This document shows, piece by piece, positions 1-12,284 of a stretch of DNA of 64,000 nucleotides. Source of the DNA: Hymenopellis radicata (Eukaryota > Basidiomycota > Agaricomycetes > Agaricales > Physalacriaceae). The position numbers and the translations under genes are program-made. Location: contig JADNRX010000117.1 of assembly GCA_015501595.1 (NCBI GenBank), forward strand, positions 1 to 64,000. Reading direction: 5' to 3'. Under the pieces are notes generated by a model. The model searched no databases. It was not told the DNA's origin and worked only from the letters and a program-made list of their open reading frames with translations. Position 1 is the first letter of the stretch. Each line of letters starts with the position of its first letter.

Positions 1-1001
1 TTGGCAGGAGTAGTGGCTCCGACGATCTCTTCATTGGGCGTTCTTAGTACGCATATTCACGCTTCTTTTTGAGGTAGTATTCTGATTTCATTTGGCAGTT
101 ACTTCTACTTTGGTGGCGAGCGTTTCCTACGGCTCCGTATCAGCCAGCTCAGACTATAATGAACTCGTTTACTGAGGTAGCGAGTCTTGTGAGAATGTTG
201 AGACGGCTATTGTACGTGCTTTTCTTTCCAGAATGTGTCAGCTCATGTCCAAACGTAGTTTAATTCATACAACCAGGACACCAAGTGCTTTGACGTTTCA
301 GTGGATTAATAGCGATGGGAGCAAGCCACAGTAGTTTGTTTGGCGTTTTCCAGTTTGGTGTGTTGTCGCGTTATTCTCATGCTCTGACTGACTGTTCAAC
401 TAGATGGTTCCAAAACACTTTTCGGCACTGGCGATCAAGATCAAACTTCTCTTCGACTATGGGGAATCGATCTGGGTTGTATGTCTGCTCTCAAGTCTCA
501 GTCCAATCTGATCATTGAATAGCTGACCTCTGAGCTTGTAGAAAATGTCGCTTGAACCTTTGCCATGATGGGGGATTCGATGACCTGAGAAGAGAATGAG
601 TTAATGACATCACACAATATTGTTTTGTTGTATAGGTTGAACGAGGAACAATCTTCGAGAAAGGAATAACATGGAAGGGAAAACTCCACGTCATCCCATG
701 AGGAGAGGTTCTTTCTTTATTTACAGGTGCGCCGTCTGAGAAAGCTGTGGCATGGAGGTGATCTACATGATGGTGCAAGCAAGGGTGTATCGGCATATGC
801 CGGAGACCTGCATCTGCGCTCGCTCGACGACGCTCTCTCGCTGAAGCTCAATGAGACAAACTATTGTATACAGGCTAAATGCGTAGAAGCCAAAAGACGG
901 TTCCGAAATACCGAGAGCATTGTACATATTGTGCATTGTGCATGAATATAAATAGAATGTAAAATATACAGAATGAATAGCTAAGCCTCGAATATAAGTA
1001 A
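1..1001. other. No supported gene; faint zinc-finger-like relic
   Basis: I see no convincing coding region here. The only hint is at about 860-905 on the + strand, where an acceptor-like TATACAG is followed by codons reading AKCVEAKRR. This resembles the third exon of the zinc-finger gene at 32134 (acceptor TATACAG, then AKCVECKKN). The second cysteine and everything downstream are lost. It may be a degraded fragment of the same family or coincidence. Confidence 0.3.
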
Positions 1002-2556
1002 TTACGCAGTGGTACCCAACCCATTCCAGAGCTGCTCCTTCGTCGCGGCAACATTATCTATATACGTCCTGTTCGCGAGAGAGGGCTGTCTCCGAAGAAA
1101 GTCCAAGACATCCTTGGTGCAATACATCGTCTCCTTGACTTGGTTGCAGAAGCAATGTCCGGTCAGCGACGCGAAAATCTCCTTCTCTACACCTGATACA
1201 CCAAAAGTTATACACAGGTGGCGAATTTCGGACCTGGTTAACCCAAAAGCCGTTGCAAGGCGATAGTCTCGGGAGCGGTCATCGCCCAGCACGGTCCAAA
1301 TGTCTCGCCCACAATGCTGCCGCAACTGAGCTGGATTTGCTTGCCCAAGGATTATACCACATCGAATGAATTGGTCACAGATGTGGCTTAAAGGCACGAC
1401 AAAGTGGTCGTACAGAATGTCTGTAATCTGCCTCTCGCCATTCGAGGCTCGCTGGGCAGAGTCGTAGTTGTCAACAATGAGAAAGACAGGTAGTTGGGCG
1501 TCCATTAGCCATTCCTGAAATAAGTTATGAGGAAGAGACTCTAGCCGATATGAAAATTGGCCTACTAGTAATGCTCGAAAGAGATCGAGGCGACCAACAG
1601 AGTCAAAGATGGCGGGGTCGACACGTTTCGAACCATCTATGTCCAAGAGATACCCATACCGCCAAATAAAACCAGAGAGCGCGCAGTCGATTTCATCGAG
1701 GAGATCTTCCTGGAATCTTTGTGGAGACGCTATGTCGAGGTTCGCCAGGTTGAATGAGAGGATGAGATGATCCTGGAAGTGGTAATCGCGGCCAAACAAA
1801 TCGTCGAGGGGCAAATGATTAAAAACGCGCCGGGCCGGGGCAGCTTTGTCGTCGCGAATATTGTGAAATGACTGGAGCATGGTCAAGAACGACGTCTTCC
1901 CGAATCCAGATGGCCGGCATATGATGGGGAAACTGGACGTGCAGCCCAAACTTTGGAGAGAGGAGAGCTCAACAATGCCACGCGATTTGTCCGTCCATGC
2001 AATATCGCCCATGTAGACGGCATCACGAAATCCGAGGCGAGGGGAAGGGAGAAGCTACAGGTCTGTGAGAAAGACTGCGAAGGAAAAGGGAGTTTGACTT
2101 ACCAGCGAAGGGCAAACGCCAAATGCTTTCGAGCTCACGCCGCGTGCCCAAAACATAACACCAGAAGGTGGCATGTCGTCGTCGGTTTCTTCAACAACAA
2201 GATCGTCAACTCCTTCATCAGCGTCGTCATCGACGACTTCCGTAGGCCCGCTGAAATCCATGGACTCGCAGCCGAGCTCTAGCACCATCGCATCAAAACT
2301 TGATTTGAGTGGCGAGACCCAACCTTCGGGCGATATGTCGGTTGACGATGACCACGACGTCTTCATTGGTGTTGTGGGTCGCAAAGACGCGTCAAACAGC
2401 GTGCCAGAGTCGCTAGAAAGGGTACCTGAATACGAGATAATTGTTAGGTCGCGAACGACAACAACAACGCTAGAACTCACTGGCAGTGGACAGACGACCA
2501 TTCGCAGAAAGACTGCCGTTCAAAGAGTTCTGGCTGGGACGCGGCGAATATACATT
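1002..2556 (-). CDS. Fungal AAA-ATPase-like protein
   Basis: Predicted P-loop protein of the AAA-ATPase-like group (PF09820-type) that is expanded in Agaricomycetes; its cellular role is unknown. The model has three exons: about 2556-2481, 2425-2103 and 2054-1002, joined by introns of 55 nt (donor GTGAGT) and 48 nt (donor GTAAGT, acceptor GTAG). All junctions keep phase. The first about 150 residues are a Ser/Thr-rich acidic disordered region. The ATPase part begins FRDAVYMGDIAWTDKSRGI and has a degenerate Walker A in CRPSGFGKTSF and a Walker B-like VFLIVDNYDSA. The C-terminus ends NGLGTTA. The true start is unresolved: the frame is closed by a stop at 2557-2559, so at least one more 5' exon is expected. 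Confidence 0.75.
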
Positions 2557-2950
2557 TCAGTGCAGTTGGTGGGGTTGAGGCTGCGGACATGGTGGTTAAT
2601 GATCAACCTCGTTTTGGAGTTAACAAAGGACCATCACGTGATTGCGTTCTCATGCACTTGGAAATTGACAATGGACGACAATGAGGCTGCTACAAAGGAC
2701 TGACTCTTGCTCTCTAATGCTTCACCACCTACCACCATCAACATTGACTCTTTTCTCTCTCCATGATAATTCGTAAAGCCTTTCTACATGTCTCAAAGAG
2801 GATGGCACCCTTGAGTCGGCAGGACGGTGCCTGTTACAGATGTCCTTCTAAGATACAAGTATCGATTATCACAACATCGAGTTGAAAGGAAAATAAATTG
2901 ATTATAGCCTGTGTTGTACAAGGAGTCAAACAATGTGTACACAAGTAGTA

Positions 2951-4092
2951 CTAGAATCTTCGAAATTGAATAATACCGTTAATTGCCTGCGACACCCTGA
3001 TAATAGCCGCCTCCATCGACCCCCGCAAACCGTCATCCAAAACAGACCGATGGGCCGACGACCACTTGTCGGGATGAAAAGTGCGCTGCATGGTAGACAG
3101 CAGCTTCCGAAACCTGTCATTCGCCATGTTCGCCTGGGCAAAGCCGAAGAACTCTTCTACACTCTTCCACCCAACCTCATCAAGACTTGACCGTAGAGCC
3201 TGAGGATGGTGGAGCACCGGCCATGGCACGGTACCAGCGGTAAGCGGCCGACTTTCGGAGAACCTGAACTCCATCTTCGCGAATTCGTCCGCGACAAAAT
3301 GGAATCGTTCAAGTGCCCGAGACTGATTCCAAGTCCTGAGCGGCCATTGAGCATCCCGCTCATGGCACCGTCGCACTTCATCTGCCGTAGCGTGGCGCCA
3401 ATTGTCGAGCCTTGTCTCCTGCTCCCTCTCCGCCTCGCTCATATTACCGCGTCGGTGCTCCTCCTCGACCTCTCGTTCTTTGGCGCGCACGAATTCCTCT
3501 AGTTGAGCAAGCCGAGCCTCGAGGACCTGTACGCTTCTTTCCCGGTTGGCGAGCTGAGCACGCAGCCTATTGCACTCATTGAACGCGCTGCGAGCCTGTT
3601 GAGCATCGACTTGGATACTCGAAATCTTGGCCTCCAGGATCTGCACATGCCGCTGCTTCTCAGAAAGCTGAGCGCGAAGCGAGTCGCACTCCTTATAGGC
3701 CGCATCGCATTGTATCTTTTGAGTATTGAAGGCGGCCTGCAGATCGCCAGCTTGGCCTGATTCGCCCAGCTAGTAACCTGGTCGCGTTTAAGCGCAGTCT
3801 GCACTGCCTTAAGAGACTCCGTTAGACCTTGAACTTCCGCAAGGGCGGCGTTCGTAGATCTTTGACTCTCGCGCAAATCGGTCCGCGCCTTGTCGAGTTT
3901 CAAAGAAAACAGATGATTCTCCTTATCCACCTCCCGCTTTTCAATCGAGACATTGATCCGGGCAGATTTCTGCGCCAGTTGTTTCTGGAGGAAAGCCATC
4001 TCTCTCTCCAGTTCACGATTGCGATAGACGGAAAGCATCAACCAGCCCACCAGACCACATAGGAATGCTAAAGCTTGAAAGGAAGACAACAT
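2951..4092 (-). CDS. Membrane-anchored coiled-coil protein with J-like C-terminus
   Basis: Product of about 365 residues, start chosen at ATG 4092 (MLSSFQALAFL). Residues about 5-22 form one hydrophobic segment (LAFLCGLVGWLMLSV) followed by basic residues, suggesting a signal anchor. A long heptad coiled coil follows (LERE, RDQ, LRAQL repeats). The C-terminal 70 residues contain FRKLLSTMQRTFHPDKW, an HPD motif flanked by helices as in J domains, so an Hsp70 co-chaperone link is possible but inferred. Exon 1 (4092-3778) joins exon 2 (3736-2951) through a 41-nt intron with a weak GTTACT donor; without it the coil runs out of frame. An upstream in-frame extension is open but looks like 5' UTR. 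Confidence 0.65.
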
Positions 4093-5504
4093 GGGATTCG
4101 GATGGGTAGCGCGCGCGCCAGCATCCAACTCTCTCGAAGAGTCGTGTGATATCTGCGAACTGGGCTGAGAATCGGCAGCTGTTGGAGGGATTGGATAACA
4201 GAAAGATGCGAACGAAACCCAGGGAATGCTGGAGCCTCTGACTGAAGGTGAGCGTGCGCACGTCCAATGGACGCCATATCGAGGAACGGAGTCAAAGAGG
4301 AAGTTGATTGTGTGGCAACTGAGGCCCGAGGGTGAATATGTGAAAGGCCCAAAAGCGTGTCCGAAACGAGGACAAACGTCCTTGCATTCCGTTTGCCTGA
4401 TAAACTTAAGCACGTCCAGGAGAAGAGTGTTTCAACATCTCATGCACACCGTAATGCGTCTAGATAGCCTTCCGACTTTGGGAGCGAAGCACGATGAATA
4501 GTTGTGAGTTCAGCTGAATAGGCAGGCAGTACCGGTAGAGAACGCGGGAATCATCGATGTATAGTTGTCCTGTGAATGCTGATGAACGCGTGCGCGTCGT
4601 CGCCGGGGGTAGTCTCGTAAACCCGCCTCTACGAGAGAAAAAGAGAGTGCGCGTTTTGTCTAGCCGGGGGGAGGGAGGTATACCATTTCGCTGCTCTGTG
4701 TGCATTTAGGGGCAGAAGAAGTGAAGGAACGTGCGGCCGCTATGTTGAGGTTAAGTAGACGTCCCATTTCCTGTCACTTGAGTGTGGAGGTGTAGGAGAG
4801 AGAAGAACTCGTCCAACTGGCGCTCAGAATGGGCGCGGTGAAAGCGCTCTTCCTAAATTGGATGCGACTCTCGGTTCCGATCGTGATCGAGCGTCCTTCC
4901 TTCCTTCCACACTGTGCTCGCTTGGGTAGCCTCGCAGCATAAGGCGCGTTGGCTGCACAATGCAACCGCGAGGCAGCCAGACAATAAGAGGTGCGCAATA
5001 TGGTAATCCCAACAATTGGGATTCCGATCACATTCCAAAATCGTAGTCAGGTCCCTCGAACGGAGTCCGAGTTGAAATGACCGTCTCTTCAATTGTCTTT
5101 GAAATGCATCTCACCTGGCTCGCTGCTTACTAGCTTTCCGTACTACTATTTAGGACAGCGCTCCGTGTTTGGTCCCAATCGTGCACCGGTTTCCGCCATC
5201 AACCTATTCTTCGCCGTTTTCGTCAAACAAAAGGCTTTTGCGCCATCATTCATCCTCTATTATAGTTGTAGCCCTTGCGTCGGTTCCATCTCTCCTTTTC
5301 AGGCCGCCTGTCTTTCTGCATTCTGTCCACTTGGACGCGGAGTATGGACAATGCAACCAATTGTCCCGGATCCTCTGAAAACATTCAAAAGGCCAGGAAG
5401 GATATTTCCTCCCAGGATCACTGCCGCAGGCCAGGCGAGTCTCGCGTTGTACGGATACTACGTGGGCACTCGCATCCAACGGCCCATCATCACCCACGTC
5501 ACCA
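4093..5504. other. Intergenic; no supported gene
   Basis: This stretch separates the coiled-coil gene (leftward) from the BTB gene (rightward) and should hold both promoters. Short open frames overlap on both strands but none has a motif, consistent splice sites or a credible start. I see nothing else in it. Confidence 0.5.
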
Positions 5505-6539
5505 ATGCCCATCTTCGAAACGCGTTCCTTTCCTCCTCCTTCACTGGTCGGCGTACCAATTGAATATATAATTGACCAGCTGCACAAACTGGCCCCTGGA
5601 TATTGGGATCATCCGGAAACGGCTGACTGCACAATAAGTGAGCTATCTCTATCTGATGATACATCGAAGACTCATTGTAGTTACTTAGTTGTTCCCGTAC
5701 CGCATTATAAACCGCGGCTGCACCATCATGAACCCGAACCATTGGCATCTCCTGTGCCTACTTACGATGCTACAGGTCGACGTGCGACTGAACCTTGTAT
5801 CAATATCATGCCTCGACTCACAATGAACGTATGCATAGCTCTCTTACTGTTCAACGTGTCACTAATCTACCATGCAGCTACATACCGACTATCTCCTCGC
5901 CCACTCTACCTTCCTACGTACGATACTGAGCGATGCCTCCCCTATTGACCTCATCAATCCCTCCCCATCCCTTACTAGCGCCTCCCTCCGCACGCCGTCG
6001 GGCAACTACACCATTCCGCCAGACCGCCTTCCCCGCTTAATGCCCTCGTCCACCGCCAGGCATCCAGTACTCTACGTCCCCGTCCCCGATCCATCCTCGG
6101 TCCATCTGCTTATCCACTGGATGTACTTCGGTGACACTACCCTCATCCGTGACGCACTCCGGCGGCGGGTAATACACTGGGAGGGCATCGCTCGCAATGT
6201 GGAGTACCTCGGTCTGCCTAGTGACATCAAGGTGTTTCTGGGCAGTGGTATGGGCTTCAGGCGGGCGATAGGCCTCACTCTGAGGACGAGGGCGCCCGTG
6301 ATACCGACTCCGACACTGTCTGTGGTGGCGATGACGATCGCGAAATGATGGACGACTTGGATTTGGACGCGGACGCTAGGATGATTGAACGCTTGAGTCT
6401 CAAAGATGTTGACGAAACACCGTCGAGAGGGAGAGATCGGGCCACACGGGGTCTTTCTTGGACATCAACACGTTCTTCCTATTCTCCGTCGTCTTCGTCC
6501 CCCGTGTCAGACGCCCCTTATATGGATATCCCCGCATAA
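5505..6539 (+). CDS. BTB/POZ-like protein with a one-base frameshift
   Basis: BTB-domain protein of a family common in Agaricomycetes; members usually act as protein-interaction modules. Exons 5505-5637 and 5689-5826 are joined by a 51-nt intron, and a 49-nt intron (GTATGC...CATGCAG) leads to the main exon at 5876, which opens LHTDYLLAHSTFLRTIL, the BTB core. The block ending NVEYLGLPSDIKVFLG is strongly family-like. Immediately after it, near 6243-6248, the frame breaks. In one frame the protein ends in an unlikely basic tail; one base shifted it continues WYGLQAGDRPHSED and then an acidic and Ser-rich tail to 6539. From memory, homologues continue FLGRWY, so I read this as a single missing base (mutation or assembly error). 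The alternative, a 29-nt intron, is too short to be likely. Confidence 0.7.
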
Positions 6540-6826
6540 GTTTCGCCGTCGTCTCTTGTTCTGGCTGCCTTTGAGCTTCTCAGTGGATATTCTTTGCGTT
6601 ATCATTATCATTATTGCTTTCCCTTTTACTTCGACCATTCGCCTTTCATTTGATGTATGCTATACTTACTTACGCACTTCATGATGTAGCTCAAATCCCC
6701 AAGTCCGTGTAATTGTATCTGATAATTGTTGTTCTAGAACTAAGGCTGAATTGATAATGCACATGTTCGACGTGTAGTAGAAAACTGGTGAAATAGGAAC
6801 TGCAAAGAAAGGCATGAAATAGCGAA

Positions 6827-8862
6827 TCAAATAGTGTATCGGAAATCTGGATGACGGTCTCCCAGCTCCATCCAAGCCCGCATTCCGCCATCACCTTTCA
6901 CATCGCCGCTCTCCAAGTACGGAGCCAGGATCTTCGCGCGATCCTTCTGCTTTCGCGCGTTGAGCCTCGTCAGATACACCGCGTTCAACCCAGCCCCGAC
7001 TATGATCAAGGTCGAGCTACATCGCATTTCAGAAGCTGCAGGAATGAGAACGGAAACGACCTACAATACAAGATTGAGGATCGTCGTTCTCGTGAACTTC
7101 GGACCCTCCTTTGTTGGATAGAGCCATGTACTCGTAATACCGCCCTTGAAGACAATTGTTAGGGACGCATCACGCGGTTTATGGTTAGGCTTCACCGAGT
7201 TGGTTGCAATGAAGCCCACAGCGATGCTCGTCGCACGTCGGTAGTACGGTTCGGAGTTGTTGGACATCCACGCAGACACAACGGGCGCAGTCGCGTACAC
7301 TCCCGGGACGCAGAAGAACATCGAGCCGTACGCAACGTACTTGTTTTCTGCCCTCAAGTACATAGAGAACCCAATCACCGCTAGAGCAGATATCATCGCA
7401 GTAGGAATCGCCCGAGCATTGTAACGATCAGAAAAGAACGCCGAAATGAGAGTGACTGTCTCCAATATTAGAATTCTGCTCCACTTGAGTTTTGAAGTGC
7501 ATACCGAAGAATCCAGCGGCAAACGGACCGACACTGAGCAATTGCGACTTGACCGGGCTGAAGCCGAGCTGATTGACGAGGGAAGGAAGGAAGAGACCCA
7601 GCCCGTAAAGCGTCGTGCCAATCATGTAGAAGCAGATGAACACCATGATGACGTGGGGAGATAGAACAGAGCGGAACACTTCCTTGAAGCTGAAGTGGTC
7701 TGCTGGATTGATAGATGGCCGATCCACCTCTAACCGTCGCACCAAGATGCTAAAGCGCCTTCAATAACGTGCAATGGCAAAGGAAGGAATGTGGCGCTTA
7801 CTCTTTCTCTTCTTCGGTGAGAAACAGGACGTCGCGAGGAGTTGATGGAACAAGAAAGAAACCGGCTATTCCCACGCAGACGCTGAAGAGACCTTCCTGA
7901 AATCCCAATCGATTTCAAAGCCTGAAAGGAGAGCAGAACACATACAAGGATGAATATCCACGCCCATCCAGGCTTGTTGCCTACGCCGTCCATGTTCATG
8001 ATAGCAGCAGCCAGCAATCCAGAGAAAGCACCCGAAAGCTATGTGTACGAGTTCAGCGCTGACAGACTCGACCGAGAAGATTAGTGCCTTACAGAAGCTG
8101 AAGAGAAGAAGACTGCGACCCTTTATGTCATAGGCATTCAATACTGGAAAGGGGAAACAAATAAGGAGAGTAATAACCTCAACGAAAGCTCTGCACGAGT
8201 GTAGAACCCGGACAAAAACAAAACAATTCCTGGGAACATGGGTCCTTCTACAAGTCCAAGAACCGCCCGCACAGTTACGAGGCCAGCATACGAAGTCACC
8301 AATCCTTCAGAGACACTGAGAGTCCAAACAAGAACAGAGAAGAAACCCTGTCAGTACCTTGAAGGGTCACTATCACACCCCAAATCGTCAACAACGTTGG
8401 CATCAACAGTCCTGGCCCGATTTTCCGCAGAAGAAGGTTGGCGGGTAACTCGGCGAAAATGTATGGCCTGTCAACCGATTCAGTCCAAATCCGCCTTGAG
8501 CAAACAAGCGAAGCGTACACGAAGAGAACCGTTACGCAGATCTGGTACTGATGGTCCGTAAGACCCAAGTCCTTTTGGAGTCCTGCAACGCGAGCATTGC
8601 CTACAGAAGAGCATATCGTCAGAAAGTCGCAGTGTAGACGAGAAGCAGCGGACCGATGTTAGCACGATCCTAAAACGCGTTAATCAAAGGCGGGATGATC
8701 AAATCGCGAACAACGTACCAGGAAAGACAGAAGATAAAACATGGTCATGATAGGCAAGACCGCGTAGTCCAGCTTTCGAACCGCCTTTCTCTCCCGCAGT
8801 CGCTCCTTCTCACTCAATTCTCCCGCAGAAGGCGAGGACGTGCGAGACTCCGCTTCCAACAT
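6827..8862 (-). CDS. MFS permease, anion:cation symporter (Dal5/Tna1-like)
   Basis: Plasma-membrane permease of the major facilitator superfamily, closest in pattern to the fungal allantoate/nicotinate group; the substrate cannot be told from sequence. About 490 residues over roughly ten exons. Start chosen at ATG 8862 (MLEAESRTSS). Assembled landmarks: LDYAVLPIMTMFYLLSFL for TM1, then DRANIGNARVAGLQKDLGL across two introns, the loop VLFVPYIFAELPANLL, GLVEGPMFPGIVLFLSGFY, and NKPGWAWIFILEG before the central loop. C-terminal half: HVIMVFICFYMIGTTLYGL, LISAFFSDRYNARA, SNNSEPYYRRATSIAVGF and GLNAVYLTRLNARK, ending about 36 residues before the stop at 6827-6829. All junctions I tested keep frame, so the gene looks intact. 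Confidence 0.88.
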
Positions 8863-9650
8863 GATGGTGGGGTGACAGACGGAATACTCGCAGAACTTTC
8901 TGCGTTTGGGTTTTGTCGCTTCCTCCACGTGATTGATCGCGCTATTTACGGAGTGCGAGTCGGGGGCGCCGCCCTTGGCGGATATCCATGCTCTTTAGAG
9001 CATATCCTGGTCCAGAAGTCGAATGAGTCCTGCGTGAAGCCCGCTGAGCTTTTGGCAGAGATTTCGAGAACCCGCAACGTCCTCATTCTGTTCAATTTCC
9101 GGTCCTCGCCCGGGGGAATCCAACCAGTGTTGTGGAAAGTGTGTCCAAGTTCTTCTTGCTATACAAAAAGTGACTTCGGCGATTGACATCAAGGGGGTCA
9201 GAAGGTGCGAGTTTGATGATGATCTCTGAACAACGTTGGACACATGTGGAGGGTCGGGGTTGATGGAGTTAATGTGGGGAGGACGCAGCCTATGATAGAC
9301 CTCCTGACGGTATCAACACAGTAGAGGTTATTTGACGTTCATTTCAGCAGTGTCTCGTACTCGTCCTGGAATCGTAGTCGGAGAGAATGCACAGGTGAGC
9401 AGGCGATGATGAGAGTCTGGATCAGGATTTAGTAACTTCCAAAAGGAAGATTGGGCGGCCGGCGGCGATCCTATTTTAGGACAACCGCTTTGCCTGCCGC
9501 GTCGCCAATCAGCTCTCCCGTTCACCACCATTTCGCATTCAATCGAGCGCTCCGGCTTATCCGATGTCCACACTTAAGATGGCGAAGCTTTTCTCTTCGG
9601 CGACACGTCTCACCGAAGGGAATCCTCGTCAACTTACTTAGACTCTCTAG
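8863..9650. other. Divergent intergenic region
   Basis: Lies between the leftward permease and the rightward mitochondrial carrier, so it should contain both promoters. I see no gene and no clear regulatory motif beyond ordinary pyrimidine-rich stretches. Confidence 0.4.
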
Positions 9651-11118
9651 ATGAACTCCGAATCACTCTCAACAGTCGAAGCTTTCTTACTTGGTGGTGT
9701 TGCAGCGTGTGGCGCCGTGAGTAGCATCGTTCATCCCACATCGGTAATCAGAGGCTCATCGTAACCTACTAGGTAACATTCTCTAACCCAGCTGAAGTAG
9801 CCAAGACGCGACTGCAGTTGCAGGGAGAACTAGCTAAGGATGGCGGTGTCAGAGTCTACCAGAATACGTTCGACACTCTCATCAAGACGGCGCGGAATGA
9901 AGGTATCGGCGGTATCCAGAGAGGCTTAGGTCCCGCGGTATGTGTAGGTTCAAATGGCACTGTAGATAGTACTCACTCATTTGGGTTCAGTACATGTACC
10001 AGGTAAGAAATCGCTCGGCTCACTATCGCGCACCTGGAATAACGACCTTATTAGATTCTCGTCAATGGAGCGAGATTAGGTGATAACAATATCTTGGAGT
10101 TTTCGTCATCTGACGCCGCCGCGCAGGATTTTACGAACCGATGCGTCAAGGCCTCAATTATGCTGCAGGGATTCCTGCTTCACAACAAAATTTTCCCATT
10201 TCTGTGGTGACCGGTGCTGCCACAGGCGCCATCGGAGGTGCGCGACTCGTCTCATCTCCGTGTTATTGTTCTTATTCTTATTTGACTTGAATTCTAGCGG
10301 CGCTAGGAAGTCCTATGTTCCTCATCAAAGCTAGAATGCAGGTACGTGAGAACTATCGTATCGCTTTCTGTCCTTACGAATACATGCAGGCGTACTCTCC
10401 GGCCCTACCTGTCGGAACGCAACATTACTATAAGAACTCGGTGCACGCCTTAACACTGATTGTGGGCGAGGAGGGCCCTCGAGGATTACTTCGCGGCGTC
10501 AACGCAGCCATTCTACGCACAGCTGCCGGTTCTTCAGTACGTCTTGTTTCTGTGTCCGACTCACATCTGATCTTGTGCGACAGGTGCAAGTCCCGACCTA
10601 TGTCTGGGCAAAACGGCAATTTATTGAGCGCGGAATCTTACCCGCTGACAGCTTTTGGACGTTCTTGGCGAGTAGTTCGGTGTCCGGGCTCGTTGCGGTG
10701 AGCATATTTCCGCCGCGTCGTCTCGCATAGGATCTGATTGAGATGAAGCTTGCCGCAATGCAACCGACAGATACCGTGAGCACTCAGACTATACAGGCCG
10801 TCTGCATCTGACATGGAGTGTGCACAGGTTCTCACGCGAATGTATAATCAGCCTACTAAAATGCTTCCCAACGGGAAGCATGTCGGCGTGTTGTACAAGA
10901 ACCCAATAGATGCCCTCATCAAGATTCTCAAGACGGAGGGCCCGTTGGGGTGGTATAAAGGGTCCTTTGCTCATTTTCTTCGTTTCACGCCACACTCGTA
11001 AGGCTATTCTGAACCCTCGTTGTATTCATGAACTCAGTTACGTCCCGACAGCATTATGACTCTGACATTCTACGATCTGATAACTGGCTTTTACGTGCGC
11101 CACCTTCATGACGATTGA
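9651..11118 (+). CDS. OAC1: Mitochondrial oxaloacetate/sulfate carrier
   Basis: SLC25-family carrier of the mitochondrial inner membrane; Oac1 moves oxaloacetate, sulfate and related anions. The start ATG at 9651 gives MNSESLSTVEAFLLGGVAA, followed by a 55-nt intron. Three carrier repeats are visible: NPAEVAKTRLQLQG, SPMFLIKARMQAYS and QPTDTVLTRMYNQP, each with the P-x-[DE]-x-x-[KR]-type signature or its close variant. GSPMFLIKARMQAYS followed by GTQHYYKN is the feature that points to Oac1 rather than other carriers. Several small introns interrupt the gene, including very short exons around 9990-10080. It ends TFYDLITGFYVRHLHDD. About 300 residues, the usual carrier length. Apparently intact. 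Confidence 0.85.
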
Positions 11119-11182
11119 TTTGTCTTATTATCTGGCTGTACTGATATCTACGGACTTTCTTGTTTACAAATGAAGAGTAGTA

Positions 11183-11876
11183 CTAGTAATCATCCTCGAG
11201 GTACTCTTTCTTAAAGCAGAGATTAACCTCCCCGCAATTTCCGCATGGACGCGGCGTGTCTTCAAGCTTCAAGGCGTTCTCTCGAGGATGGAGTGGATAC
11301 TGGGGATGTCTGTCGCCGATGTAGCGTTTTCCTCCAGGAAGGGAACTCCAGTGGTACCACCTTGGTTCTGCAAGGAACTTGTCAGGATTTCATTACTTCA
11401 AGACGATGTCTACTCACCCATGATGCAGTACTTGTTCCCAAAGTTGGAGTTTTGGCAGAAGCAGGATCCTGAGGTTCTGATCAACAGTCGTGGCAAGGCA
11501 GCTTCAAGAGATATTACCTTTTTTGAAACTGACATGACATTTCTCGCAAGCCATATATCCACAGTCCGGACACTGACCTATCAAGTCCAGCCTGGCGTAG
11601 TCTTCCGAGTTGAATGCGCGCTTGCACCCCGTACAATGCGTCTTCCGGGTCTTAACCGCCGGCTCCATGGCTTCCGCTTCGCCCAATAACTTCAGTTTGG
11701 GGCAATGATACTTGTGCCAGCGCCACGCGATACTTTGGCAGCGCTCAGAACTTTAACGCGTCAGTGTCCCGATAGCAGAAGGGTAAGAGGGAAGCGTACC
11801 AGTACATGATATACTTGCATGCTGAGCATCGCTTGGTAGCGACTCCTGGACAGTTCTCTAGGTCGCAGAGCGGCAT
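11183..11876 (-). CDS. MYND zinc-finger protein, paralogue 1
   Basis: Small protein of about 180 residues with two zinc-binding modules. Start ATG 11876 gives MPLCDLENCPGVATKRCSAC; a 51-nt intron splits the codon for the next cysteine, giving YCSERCQSIAWRWHKYHC, so the MYND C-x-C, C-x2-C, C-x3-C and H-x3-C pattern is complete. A linker then leads to a second ribbon, THCTGCKRAFNSEDY and CPDCGYMACEKC. Two more introns follow, and the C-terminus carries GSCFCQNSNFGNKYC, PRWYHWSS and CGNCGEVNLCFKKEYL. The paralogue at 27416 has the same exon plan. MYND fingers bind proline-rich peptides; nothing indicates a methyltransferase SET domain. Its role is unknown. Confidence 0.8.
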
Positions 11877-11914
11877 GGCTGGCGGAAACAAATTGACAAG
11901 TTGGACTTGGGGTC

Positions 11915-12030
11915 CCGGCTGCGCTTTTATGTCACGGTACACGTGTTGTTACACATCGCGTTAATTTGCGCATCTCTGGCGGCGACAACTGCTCTGTTCT
12001 ATCCATCTGCATAGGACTGACTGGTAATGG
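11915..12030 (+). promoter_or_regulatory. Copy of the MYND-gene promoter module
   Basis: Contains GCGCTTTTATGTCACGGTAC followed by CACGTGTTGTTA and an AATTTGCGCATC stretch. The same ordered module (TTTTATGTCAC, then ACACGTGTTGTTAT, then CTGTTACGTCCATC just before the ATG) lies upstream of the MYND gene at 28111 and of the relic at 12379. Here it points rightward, away from MYND paralogue 1, and has no intact gene behind it. CACGTG is a bHLH-type E-box; any factor binding it is inference. Confidence 0.5.
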
Positions 12031-12284
12031 AGCACACAATCTACATCGCGATCTGTCTCCTGCTCTTCGCCGTCGCCGTCGGTTCTGCTGAAATCATCAC
12101 TCCGACCCAGTACTCAAGAGTCAATACTTACTGTATAGGATTCCGTCGCCGGCAAAGAAAGCTCATGACATTCCGAGAGCGACTTCGACAAAAGCGGGAG
12201 ACGTGGTCTCAAATCAAGTGTAAAGGAACTTAAGCCAGGTAGAAGGTAAGTACGCCAGAAACAGAAAATGATTGGCGGGATACC

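Noticed and set aside
1009..1266. Short + strand frame over the AAA-ATPase-like gene
   Set aside because: Antisense shadow of the well-supported leftward exon.
5093..5563. Rightward frame of about 156 codons upstream of the BTB gene
   Set aside because: It overlaps the BTB start in another frame, lacks motifs and is best read as 5' leader.
12027..12240. Small rightward gene with a signal-peptide-like start (MEHTIYIAICLLLFAVAVGS)
   Set aside because: It follows a copied MYND promoter but has no paralogue, and its downstream half is shadow-like; too weak to list as a gene.
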